DNA from: JAFDVL01 sp043783625
Lineage (GTDB): Bacteria; Acidobacteriota; Blastocatellia; RBC074
Direction of reading: 5' to 3'
Length of the DNA: 19,308 nt
Assembly (NCBI GenBank): GCA_043783625.1
Contig: JAYVZE010000159.1
Coordinates: forward strand, 1 to 19,308
This document shows positions 1-7,101 of this stretch, piece by piece (position 1 is the stretch's first letter; each line of letters starts with the position of its first letter). The position numbers and the translations under genes were made by a program. Under the pieces are notes generated by a model, which searched no databases, was not told where the DNA came from, and saw nothing but the letters and a program-made list of their open reading frames with translations.

Positions 1-130
1 AGGTCGCTACCGCTCACTGTACTGTACCGCGCCGTTCGGCGCATTCTGGTTTGAGGTCGCACCCATCTGCAAACCGCTATTAGCCGCCTGTCAGTTGACG
101 AGGCGGCTTAAAAAAGTAGTGATTGAAAAT

Positions 131-1096
131 CTACTTAGCCAGATACGTTCCCGCAAAACTTCCATTAATCGTATTGCCTTCGATGGTGTTATTGCCACGA
201 GAAATCACATTCCCGCCAATTCCGTTTTGCGAATTTCCAGTCACCGTGGAATTAGACAGTCGAATCAAAGCTCCGGTCGTTCCAATCGTCCGAACGCCAT
301 TTGAACCGTTAGTTGCGACACATCGTTCAACATTCAGCTCATTCGTGAATCCCGTGTCACCAAAGGCCCGAAATCCAACTGCTGCGCTCGACACCGAATT
401 ACTCACCGTCGCATTTGTGTTTCCTCTGACGGTCAGACCTGTTGATTTGAACTGACAATTCTCAATCAAAGCTTTTCTGAAAAGTGAATTCCCCGTTGTG
501 CCAATTTCCAAGCCTATTGCCCCTGAAATAAAGCGCGAATCAGTGACGAAGAGAACGTTGTCACCAGTGTTTACGGAAGCTCCTGCTTCGTATAAAAGCG
601 ATTGAGAAGGGAAAGCATAAAAGGTGCAATTCTCGACATACAAATGCCTGCAACTGACCGCTTGCACGCCGATGTTGCCGCCACGGGATTTAAAGGTAAG
701 TCCGCGCAGAATGACTTCGCCAAATGTACTTGAAGCCGGATCAATGTTGATCGTGACTGCCGCGCCGCCGGGCGTCACAATGGTCGCACTCACGCCGGAA
801 GCGGTTTCCACCGTGACTGATGTTTTAATGGTGAACGGAGCGTAGACTCCTGATTCCACAATCGTCACAATCGAACTGCTGAAAGTTTGATCTATTGCAT
901 ATTGCACAGTGCGGCAAGGGCTATTTTCATCAGAACAATCTCCGATGTCATTCCCGTGACCGGAAACGAAAGTTTGGTCTGGAAACCCAGCCGCTTTCGT
1001 GGTCAGACTGAATGATAAAATAATTCCGGCAAGCAGAAAGAAGGCTGCGGTTGATTTGAGAAAAGCTGCTGTCAGGCGATTTTGTTGGGTGTTCAT
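131..1096 (-). CDS. Secreted right-handed parallel beta-helix protein
   Basis: A 321-residue protein with a clear Sec signal peptide: a basic N-terminus, a hydrophobic core at about residues 10-33 (including FFLLAGIILSFSLT) and likely cleavage near TKAA at about 36. The mature start FVSGHGNDIGDCSDENSPCR, followed by short beta-rich repeats with regularly spaced Asn/Gly/Val, is typical of the NosD/pectate-lyase-like beta-helix family. The family presents a solenoid surface outside the cytoplasm and often binds or modifies polysaccharide, but no catalytic residues are recognisable here. The C-terminal NTIEGNTINGSFAGTYLAK turn pattern looks like a natural cap, so the gene seems complete. The ATG at 1096 is preceded by AGGAG at a 5-base spacing. 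The gene stands alone and is divergent from the downstream cluster. The substrate is unknown. Confidence 0.8.
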   Translation of the reverse strand: MNTQQNRLTAAFLKSTAAFFLLAGIILSFSLTTKAAGFPDQTFVSGHGNDIGDCSDENSPCRTVQYAIDQTFSSSIVTIVESGVYAPFTIKTSVTVETASGVSATIVTPGGAAVTINIDPASSTFGEVILRGLTFKSRGGNIGVQAVSCRHLYVENCTFYAFPSQSLLYEAGASVNTGDNVLFVTDSRFISGAIGLEIGTTGNSLFRKALIENCQFKSTGLTVRGNTNATVSNSVSSAAVGFRAFGDTGFTNELNVERCVATNGSNGVRTIGTTGALIRLSNSTVTGNSQNGIGGNVISRGNNTIEGNTINGSFAGTYLAK

Positions 1097-1277
1097 ATTG
1101 GCTCCTGTGTTTTAAACTCTGCGCCAGAGCTGCGAATTCTATCCGCTCCAGCGCACTATTTGGTGATTTGTCATTGGTTGACGTGTGAAGAATAGAGCCT
1201 GGAGCCGGAAATAGTCTTGAGAAAAAGCTGAGATTTTTCTCTGAAAGATTTCTGGAATTGTTGAGAGAAGAACGAGA

Positions 1278-1349
1278 ACTAGAGCAAATTGTGAATCAGT
1301 GTACGGCAGGCTAACAGCCTACCGTACATTCAAGCCAAATCTGCTCTAA
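1278..1349. repeat. Imperfect palindromic element (REP-like)
   Basis: The core at 1300-1328 is an almost perfect hairpin: 13-base arms (TGTACGGCAGGCT and AGCCTACCGTACA) with one mismatch and a 3-base loop. Outside it, CTAGAGCAAATT (1279-1290) pairs with AATCTGCTCTAA (1338-1349) at 10 of 12 positions, so the whole stretch is a nested palindrome. It lies upstream of both flanking genes, so it is not a terminator for either. A repetitive extragenic palindrome or a remnant of a mobile end is the best reading. Confidence 0.6.
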
Positions 1350-1454
1350 CTCTCATTTCAGCGCTTTAGCCAAATGTAGAAGAATTTCATTTTTCAACGA
1401 ACTTGAGCAGGAAGCTTGTGCGCCATTGCCCGTGATGAAAATAGTGATAAACTG

Positions 1455-1489
1455 TCAGAATGTTATGCAACAGTCGCATAACATTCTGA
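1455..1489. repeat. Perfect 14-base inverted repeat with 7-base loop
   Basis: TCAGAATGTTATGC at 1455-1468 is the exact reverse complement of GCATAACATTCTGA at 1476-1489, with loop AACAGTC. No T-tract follows on either strand, so an intrinsic terminator is unlikely. Position in front of the three-gene cluster allows an operator, a 5' leader hairpin or a mobile-element end. I cannot decide between these. Confidence 0.6.
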
Positions 1490-1666
1490 GCCTGTCTCCT
1501 AACAATTAAAGATTCTTGATTTGAGAAGTAGTTCGCTTACTACAGGTCAGATTCTAAAGTCGAAATGTCGTGAAGTTTTACGACTTTTCGGTCGTTGAAT
1601 TACATGTTATGTTTTTGTGATTACAGAGATTCGTTGTGGCATTCACTGAATCGAACTAATACTAAT

Positions 1667-2257
1667 ATGAGAATACCTTTAACCATTATCAGCATTATTC
1701 TATGCCTGCTTTGTAGCTCTTGCTCGGAGAAAAAGATTCTCTTAACAGGTGAGTATGATTGTTCAACCCAGGTCGTTAGCTTTATTAAAGGTCCATTAGC
1801 GGGTCACCAATATGGATCTCTCACGGAGGCAACAACTGCGCTGAAGGATAAAGGGTATAACGCCTCAACAGCCGATGACCTATCAATTATTCTTGAAACT
1901 TCTTGTAAGAAACCCGTAAAGAGCAGCCTGAATCAAAACTCCAAGATATTGGAAAATATTGTTATAAGCTTAGAGGGAGAAGGGGAAGGCGCCCCATCTC
2001 CCTCACCCCAAGGCGGAATCGGCGGGAGGAGAGGAATCCCATGGCCCAGAAGAGCACCACGGCGTCCAGTTGTTCTGACTGAGGTAACAATGAAAGGGAC
2101 GCAGGGGAGACTTTTTAGTCAAGCAGAGACCAAAGTTGTCAGTAATGGAAAACCTTTAGCGGAATTTGTGAAAAATGCTGGCTGTAGTTTGATTAGTTTT
2201 CGTCCTCCTCAGTGTGTATATCCCAATGGAGATGTGAAAGGTATTTCCCCCAAATAG
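1667..2257 (+). CDS. Small Cys/Pro-containing lipoprotein, unknown function
   Basis: Read from the ATG at 1667, the product is 196 residues and begins MRIPLTIISIILCLLCSSC, a lipoprotein-type signal with the likely lipidated Cys at 19 (the -3 residue is Cys, so the lipobox is non-standard; Cys16 is an alternative). The mature part has several cysteines. A GC-rich linker at about residues 103-135 is rich in Gly, Pro and Arg (GEGEGAPSPSPQGG, then IPWPRRAPRRP) and separates two ordinary-looking halves. I do not recognise the family. The ATG at 1595 would bury the signal behind 24 residues, so 1667 is preferred. The stop lies 12 bases before the next gene, suggesting co-transcription. The product is probably anchored to a membrane facing the periplasm. 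Confidence 0.65.
   Translation: MRIPLTIISIILCLLCSSCSEKKILLTGEYDCSTQVVSFIKGPLAGHQYGSLTEATTALKDKGYNASTADDLSIILETSCKKPVKSSLNQNSKILENIVISLEGEGEGAPSPSPQGGIGGRRGIPWPRRAPRRPVVLTEVTMKGTQGRLFSQAETKVVSNGKPLAEFVKNAGCSLISFRPPQCVYPNGDVKGISPK
1973..2004 (+). repeat. GC-rich hairpin inside the lipoprotein gene
   Basis: GAGGGAGA (1973-1980) pairs perfectly with TCTCCCTC (1997-2004). Inside, after an A/A mismatch, GGGG pairs with CCCC around a 6-base loop. It begins the GC-rich stretch (about 1973-2065) that encodes the Gly/Pro/Arg linker, in a gene that is otherwise AT-rich. It could be an inserted palindrome that was captured in frame. Confidence 0.5.
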
Positions 2258-2269
2258 GTTGCGACTAAC

Positions 2270-3037
2270 ATGGCTGAAAATAAGGAAAATATTTCCTATC
2301 CGTCAAAAGCGATTATAGAGGTAAATGAAACTGATATTTCTAATTCCTGTATAACGGAAGAACCTTCACAAACAGAGAAATCGGAGATTGTCCCAAGAAG
2401 GTTTTGGAGCCTTATCAAACACATAGACACAGAAGCAAAAAAAATCTTATTAACTGCGATTTCGGCTGCGCTGCTCACGTTAATGGGAAATCTATTACTC
2501 GAAAAATTCAAGACGGATCAGTCTAAGGCGCTGGAAAAATTTAAGGCAGAGTTATATACAAAAATTGACGAGCTAAAGGCTAAGAATGTTGAAGGAGACA
2601 GGCAAGATATTGCTTTAGACAAAGAGGCTGCTGACGATATGAGGAAAGCATATTCAGATCTTAACTCCAGCCTACGCGAATTAAGAGGGGCATTTATTGA
2701 ATATGCGTTGCTATGTGAAGACTTGAATCGTTCAACAGAAGCTGCATTAGATGATGCGTCTTTACGGTATCTATTTGAAAATAAAGCTAAGCTCGGTAAA
2801 ATGCTAGCAGAGGTTCATATTAAATATACTAACGAACATATTGAAAAAGACATACTCGGCCAAGCGGATAATTTAAATGGCCAGATTGGAAGTTGCCTAG
2901 CCCAGGCTCAAAAAGAGAAAAACAATAACTTGCTTATTCAAAGGAGAGAAGAATTCGTAAACTTGATTACTGAGCTAATTGGGTTGATTAATAAGACGAA
3001 ACTGAACATATATACAAGAACTATTAAAGATCGCTGA
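2270..3037 (+). CDS. Membrane-anchored coiled-coil protein, unknown function
   Basis: A 255-residue protein with a polar, acidic N-terminus (1-43), a basic patch (PRRFWSLIK) and one hydrophobic segment at about 59-77 (ILLTAISAALLTLMGNLLL). A Lys/Glu-rich helical stretch follows (EKFKTDQSKALEKFKAELY and on to about 125), then a largely helical C-terminal half with heptad-like Leu/Ile spacing. No enzyme motif is visible. The layout is a single-pass anchor with a long helical body. The gene begins 12 bases after the lipoprotein stop and is AT-rich like it, so the two probably travel together. No clear Shine-Dalgarno precedes the ATG, which fits translational coupling. Confidence 0.7.
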   Translation: MAENKENISYPSKAIIEVNETDISNSCITEEPSQTEKSEIVPRRFWSLIKHIDTEAKKILLTAISAALLTLMGNLLLEKFKTDQSKALEKFKAELYTKIDELKAKNVEGDRQDIALDKEAADDMRKAYSDLNSSLRELRGAFIEYALLCEDLNRSTEAALDDASLRYLFENKAKLGKMLAEVHIKYTNEHIEKDILGQADNLNGQIGSCLAQAQKEKNNNLLIQRREEFVNLITELIGLINKTKLNIYTRTIKDR

Positions 3038-3184
3038 AATTGCTTACATAGTGTGAAAATCTATAACAAACCTAACATCTATTGCACCGGAGCGCACACC
3101 ACTTGGCTTGTCAGTCACGACTACAGCGCGCTTGGTGAACGAATTGTTCGGCACTTGGTTCCATCAAAACTTTCGGAGAACGTA

Positions 3185-4753
3185 ATGTTTGATAATATTC
3201 CTGGGTTTATTTTAATAGCGATTGGAAGGCTGGCGAACATTTGGCCGTGGTTACGCAAGAAACTTAGTGCGTTCGCAATCAATTCCACCGTCAACGTCTG
3301 CCGGCATCGGCCACATCCCTGGAGTACGGTTCATGCTTATGTTTCCTGGACTTCATTGACAGATCAGCATTGGAGTGCGCGTCATTTGCCGGAGGCAACC
3401 AGACAAGGTCTGCCAACGCCCGATGTATTGAAAGACCTGTTTGTTAGAAAACAAGGTACTCAGGAGTTCTGTCAAAAATCTACCTGCTTATTTCCCGCCT
3501 TTGCACAGTACCTGACTGACGGATTTATCCGCACGAGGATGCCGAATAAAAGTGCGGGAGAAACAGACGACCCGCTCCGCAAGCAAAATACCTCGAACAA
3601 CCAAATTGACTTGTGTACTTTGTATGGGCGGACACCAGCGCAAACCAGCCAACTGCGTGTGAAGTCTGAAACTGACGGATGGAGAGGGCAATTAAAATCA
3701 CAAGAGCTTGCCGGAGAAGAATACTCCCCGTTTCTTTTCGAGGCCGATGGAGTGACCGAAAAAGCCGAATTCAATCTGCTTGATGCACCGCTTGGACTGG
3801 ATAGATGCCCTCCCACATTACGCACCAGGATTTTTGCGACTGGCGGAGATCGTGTTAACAGCGCCCCGCAAGTTGCCATGATCAATACGTTATTTCTGCG
3901 AGAGCACAATCGCCTCGCGCGTGAAATGGAAAAAGCAAATCCAACCTGGGATGACGAACGTGTCTTTCAGACGGCACGAAATACGGTCATTGTGATATTT
4001 ATCAAAATTGTGGTCGAGGAGTACATCAACCATATTTCCCCCATACCAGTCCGTTTAAGTGCCGATCCGGCAGTGGCGTGGAATGCACCCTGGAACAAAC
4101 CAAACTGGATCACGACAGAGTTCAGTTTGTTGTATCGCTGGCATTCGCTGATTCCAGACATGATGGAATGGAGTGGGCAGTCTTATCCGGTCGCCGCAAC
4201 CTTAATGAACAATCAGTTGCTGCTTGATGCCGGGCTGGTCAGCGCCTTTGCCAGTATGAGTGCGCAGCAGGCGGGGCGGTTAGGAGCCTTCAACACGAAT
4301 GCCGCACTGGTTGGCTTTGAGGTGAAGGCAATTGAGCAGGATCGCCTCTGTAAATTAGATTCGTATGCCAATTATTGCGCCTACGTTTCATTAAAAAAAC
4401 CTCGGCATTTCTCTGATATATCAACGAACAAGGCGGTCGTTGATTTTCTGGCGGCGAATTATTCCAGTCCGGCAGAGGTGGATTTTTATACCGGGCTGTT
4501 CGCGGAAGATACCGTGAAGAATTCTCCGCTGCCGCCGCTCCTCCTCCGCATGGTCGCCGTTGATGCCTTTTCGCAAGCGTTCACCAACCCGTTGCTTTCT
4601 GAACACGTCTTTAAACCTGAGACATTTTCAGCGTTAGGCTGGGACACGATTGAAAGCACTGGTTTTCTGCGTGACGTGCTGATGCGGAACAGCCCGCAAG
4701 GCATTGGTAATACGCGCATTAGCATGACCCTGAGTAGCTGGAGATATAGTTAG
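3185..4753 (+). CDS. Cyclooxygenase-like animal-type heme peroxidase / fatty-acid oxygenase
   Basis: A 522-residue protein of the animal heme peroxidase superfamily, closest in motifs to prostaglandin-endoperoxide synthases. LREHNRLAREMEKANPTWDD and IKIVVEEYI match the helices carrying COX LREHN and the TWGDE/KIVIEEY stretch. LYRWHSLIPD matches COX LYHWHPLMPD, so the catalytic Tyr385 equivalent is Tyr317 and the proximal heme His388 equivalent is His320. DAFSQAFTNPLLSEHVF matches the segment with the aspirin-acetylated Ser530 (here Ser463). At the distal side AQYLTDGF aligns with COX AQHFTHQF: the distal Gln is kept (Gln108) but the distal His is Asp112. I see no Arg120 equivalent. No signal peptide is seen. 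I prefer the ATG at 3185, which has GGAG at a 6-base spacing and sits where homology starts. A GTG at 3053 would add 44 unsupported residues. Likely role: dioxygenation of a fatty acid; substrate unproven. Confidence 0.85.
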   Translation: MFDNIPGFILIAIGRLANIWPWLRKKLSAFAINSTVNVCRHRPHPWSTVHAYVSWTSLTDQHWSARHLPEATRQGLPTPDVLKDLFVRKQGTQEFCQKSTCLFPAFAQYLTDGFIRTRMPNKSAGETDDPLRKQNTSNNQIDLCTLYGRTPAQTSQLRVKSETDGWRGQLKSQELAGEEYSPFLFEADGVTEKAEFNLLDAPLGLDRCPPTLRTRIFATGGDRVNSAPQVAMINTLFLREHNRLAREMEKANPTWDDERVFQTARNTVIVIFIKIVVEEYINHISPIPVRLSADPAVAWNAPWNKPNWITTEFSLLYRWHSLIPDMMEWSGQSYPVAATLMNNQLLLDAGLVSAFASMSAQQAGRLGAFNTNAALVGFEVKAIEQDRLCKLDSYANYCAYVSLKKPRHFSDISTNKAVVDFLAANYSSPAEVDFYTGLFAEDTVKNSPLPPLLLRMVAVDAFSQAFTNPLLSEHVFKPETFSALGWDTIESTGFLRDVLMRNSPQGIGNTRISMTLSSWRYS

Positions 4754-4887
4754 CAAATGTTCGTTGGAAGATGCTGCGAGCAGTGTATTTATTCGGAGCT
4801 ATTTTTATCACAGACGGAAGTGGCGGTGCTGCCAAAATAAACAATGGCAAATAGTTTTCTCTGAATAGTTGTACGTCAGAACTGTCC

Positions 4888-5862
4888 TCAATTTTCTTCC
4901 GCCAATTTTACCGCCAATTCACCAGCCTCTTTCAAACTGCGCGTAAACGCTTTGCCCTGCCACGCAATATCGAACGCCGTGCCGTGATCTACAGAGGTGC
5001 GAATGATGGGCAAGCCAAGCGTCACATTAATTCCGCCTTCAAAATCCAAGAGCTTCATCGGGATGTGTCCCTGATCGTGGTACATGCACACAATCGCGTC
5101 GAAGGCTTTGCCTTTGACGGTTTGGAAAAAGATTGTATCGGGCGGGAACGGGCCGTTGGCGTCTATGCCTTCGGCGCGGGCGAGTTCGACAGCGGGTTTA
5201 ATAAATTCAATATCTTCGGAACCGAACGAGCCGTTTTCTCCGGCGTGTGGATTCAATCCGGCGACGGCGATTTTCTGGCGCGGACGCAATTTCGCTACGG
5301 CAGAATGCGTTAAGCGAATGATGTCTAAAACCTTCTGCGTAGTCACTTCATCCAGCGCACGCCGCAACGAAATATGCGTCGAAACGTGCGTCACGATCAG
5401 ACGATCTGAAACCAGCATCATCGTATAATTTTCTTCGCCGCATAGTTCTGCGATGTATTCGGTATGCCCGGAAAAATTGGGCGCGGTCAATCGCGTAGCC
5501 TCTTTGTTGATCGGCAATGTGACTACGGCAGAGACTTTTTTCGCCAGCGCAAGTTCGGTCGCGCATTTCACATATTGCAAAGCTGCTGCGCCGGAAGCTT
5601 GTGAAATTTCTCCGATGCGCAAATCAGTAACAGTCAGTAACCCTACATCCAGGACATTCAAAACGCCTGCTTCGCGTTCGTCTACGGCCTTGATTTTATT
5701 GAGTGAAACGCCGTAATTTAATTTTTCATTGCAGTGCTGCAAGATACTGAAATCACCTACGACAATAAAATCGTCGGGCAATTCGCCGTTGGCATACGAC
5801 TGTAAAATAATTTCGGGACCGACACCGCTGCTGTCTCCCATTGTAATCGCAATACACATCAT
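4888..5862 (-). CDS. pdxA: PdxA-family 4-phospho acid-sugar dehydrogenase (PdxA2-like)
   Basis: A 324-residue NAD-dependent, metal-binding dehydrogenase/decarboxylase (Escherichia coli PdxA has 329). It has the start ITMGDSSGVGPEI, GHTE at 132-135 and three metal-ligand histidines in canonical settings: His163 (STHISL), His206 (NPHAGE) and His262 (YHDQGH). Classical PdxA oxidises 4-phosphohydroxy-L-threonine for vitamin B6. PdxA2 oxidises and decarboxylates D-threonate or D-erythronate 4-phosphate to dihydroxyacetone phosphate. The adjacent DUF1537 kinase makes the PdxA2 role more likely (inference). The ATG at 5862 follows AAGGA at a close spacing; an upstream in-frame start at 6075 would run back into the kinase gene and is rejected. 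The start lies 62 bases after the kinase stop, with a strong hairpin between them. Confidence 0.9.
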   Translation of the reverse strand: MMCIAITMGDSSGVGPEIILQSYANGELPDDFIVVGDFSILQHCNEKLNYGVSLNKIKAVDEREAGVLNVLDVGLLTVTDLRIGEISQASGAAALQYVKCATELALAKKVSAVVTLPINKEATRLTAPNFSGHTEYIAELCGEENYTMMLVSDRLIVTHVSTHISLRRALDEVTTQKVLDIIRLTHSAVAKLRPRQKIAVAGLNPHAGENGSFGSEDIEFIKPAVELARAEGIDANGPFPPDTIFFQTVKGKAFDAIVCMYHDQGHIPMKLLDFEGGINVTLGLPIIRTSVDHGTAFDIAWQGKAFTRSLKEAGELAVKLAEEN

Positions 5863-5880
5863 GAATTCCTTAAAATGCAA

Positions 5881-5941
5881 AAGCCCACACGAAGTAAGGG
5901 CGCTTTGATTGCGAAAAGACGCCCTCACTTCGTGTGGGCTT
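5881..5941 (-). terminator. Long hairpin over the kinase stop codon, before pdxA
   Basis: Arms of 22 bases (5881-5902 and 5920-5941) pair with one mismatch around a 17-base loop. With two more mismatches the pairing runs on through ATGCA-like flanks to about 5875-5947. The 3' arm on the plus strand encodes the last kinase residues and the stop. On the minus transcript the stem ends in GGGC followed by TTTTGCATTTT, a modest U-tract, and then the pdxA ribosome binding site. It may be a partial terminator/attenuator or an RNA-processing hairpin setting the kinase:pdxA ratio. Confidence 0.6.
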
Positions 5942-7067
5942 CTGCAATAAGACAAAGTAAATCTTCTGCGCCGAATCCGCCTGCTTTGGTGATGAGCAAT
6001 ATATTTTCCTGCTCGCAAATTTCTACGATTGGCACGCCCGGCAAAATTTCTGCACGAGGGCGAAAAACCTTCCAATCCAGTGCCTGCGCTATCGCCGCTA
6101 GTGTATCACCTCCAAACACAATCAACGTTTTGACGTGCGATTGCGCAAGAACCTGGCAAACAAGATTGGCAAGATTTTCTATGGCTTGGGCGCAGCTTGA
6201 TACTGTACTTGTAGTGAGAATCGCGTGACCTGTCGCCGCAATTTTCTCACTGATTTGCTGCGCGGCGGCGTTCGCCTGAAAATCAATTACGGGGAATCCT
6301 TGTTGCACAGCGTACGCAATTTGCCGTAGCGAATTTTCATGCAAACTGCCATTTACAATCAGCATCGGCGTAGATAATTTTGGCATTGGCGCAGTTGATG
6401 AAGTAAGCGAAAAAACCTCCGGCAGAAATTCTGCCCAGCCTGCTGAACCTGCTAATAATTTTGTGCGATTGTTTATCCGCAACCAATGAGCATGCGCCCG
6501 CAAATCTTCATCCTTCGCCGCGTCCATCATATAAATTGCAGGTTCAGAAATTTCACTTTTGTCAAAAATTCGCACTGGCAAATTTGTTTGCGAGGCAATG
6601 ATAGCAGGCACAAACGCTTCATTAACAGGGTTGAGCGGATCACACGCAAAGGCAGTTTGATGAATTGGCTGACCCGCCACAAACTGAATTCCGCGTTCGG
6701 TCGTGCGGTTGAGTTTTGGATACGCAGGTGCAAAAAATAGCTCACGTCCATTTGTCGCCGCTAACAATGCCGCTAATTCGCTGCCGATATTCCCGCGCAA
6801 AGTCGAATCTGTTTTTTTGTAAAAATGTGGAATGCCAAGTGCGATGCCTTGTTGGGCGAGCTTGAAAACACGAGCGTAAGCATCGTCAGGTTCGACGTGC
6901 CGCGAATCTGTATTCACCACCAACACCTGACATCGTTCAGCAAAAGTTGTCAACGGAATTTCGTGATGAATGGCAACGAGAGTCGAAATACCCTGCCGCG
7001 CAAATTGCACACCCGTGTCATTCGCTCCGGTTAAATCATCCGCAATAATCAGCAATCGTAATAACAT
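5925..7067 (-). CDS. Four-carbon acid sugar kinase (DUF1537 family)
   Basis: A 380-residue kinase of the four-carbon acid sugar kinase family (DtnK/DenK/OtnK type). The substrate-binding N-terminal domain starts with the hallmark IIADDLTGANDTGVQFAR (residues 7-24). KKTDSTLRGNIGSEL follows, also a family hallmark. The nucleotide-binding C-terminal domain carries GGDT (319-322) and KAGGFG (361-366). Family members phosphorylate D-threonate, D-erythronate or 3-oxo-tetronates at the 4-position in the cytoplasm. The next gene, PdxA-type, would oxidise and decarboxylate the product. No sugar-acid dehydrogenase, isomerase or aldolase lies next to it, so the substrate is most likely D-threonate or D-erythronate itself (inference). 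The ATG at 7067 has no clear Shine-Dalgarno. It is 91 bases after the mscS stop, behind a terminator-like hairpin. Confidence 0.93.
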   Translation of the reverse strand: MLLRLLIIADDLTGANDTGVQFARQGISTLVAIHHEIPLTTFAERCQVLVVNTDSRHVEPDDAYARVFKLAQQGIALGIPHFYKKTDSTLRGNIGSELAALLAATNGRELFFAPAYPKLNRTTERGIQFVAGQPIHQTAFACDPLNPVNEAFVPAIIASQTNLPVRIFDKSEISEPAIYMMDAAKDEDLRAHAHWLRINNRTKLLAGSAGWAEFLPEVFSLTSSTAPMPKLSTPMLIVNGSLHENSLRQIAYAVQQGFPVIDFQANAAAQQISEKIAATGHAILTTSTVSSCAQAIENLANLVCQVLAQSHVKTLIVFGGDTLAAIAQALDWKVFRPRAEILPGVPIVEICEQENILLITKAGGFGAEDLLCLIAEAHTK

Positions 7068-7070
7068 TTT

Positions 7071-7092
7071 AAGCTGATGAGCATATCAGCTT
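7071..7092. repeat. Short perfect palindrome just before the kinase start
   Basis: AAGCTGAT (7071-7078) and ATCAGCTT (7085-7092) are exact reverse complements with a 6-base loop. On the minus transcript this hairpin ends 3 bases before the kinase ATG, exactly where a ribosome binding site is expected and none is visible. It could act as a translational operator or be chance. Confidence 0.45.
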
Positions 7093-7101
7093 CGACAAAA
7101 A

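Larger units (their letters stand above)
1097..1666. other. Long non-coding divergent intergenic region
   Basis: About 570 bases separate the beta-helix gene (minus) from the lipoprotein gene (plus). I see no convincing gene here. An in-frame ATG at 1595 would add 24 residues ahead of the lipoprotein signal, but that extension looks non-coding. The stretch holds two separate palindromes (1278-1349 and 1455-1489). Near 1556-1587 there are competing short stems: AAAGTCG with CGACTTT, and GTCGT with ACGAC. Promoters for both flanking genes should lie here, but I could not assign -35/-10 boxes with confidence. Confidence 0.6.

Noticed and set aside
82..108. Hairpin (AGCCGCCT with AGGCGGCT) after the beta-helix gene as its terminator
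   Set aside because: The stem is real, with an inner GTCA/TGAC pair, but for minus-strand transcription the following bases are AATAGCGG with no U-tract. The A-run lies on the wrong side.
3053..3184. GTG start at 3053 adding 44 residues to the COX-like protein
   Set aside because: No Shine-Dalgarno, and those residues do not resemble the family. The ATG at 3185 has GGAG at a good distance and starts where similarity begins.
3472..3909. 145-residue open frame antisense to the COX-like gene
   Set aside because: No recognisable protein features, and the opposite strand is strongly supported by family motifs.
5863..6075. N-terminal extension of PdxA by 71 residues
   Set aside because: Runs back through the hairpin into the kinase gene and encodes Arg-rich sequence. 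The ATG at 5862 has a clear AAGGA and the family start ITMGD follows at once.
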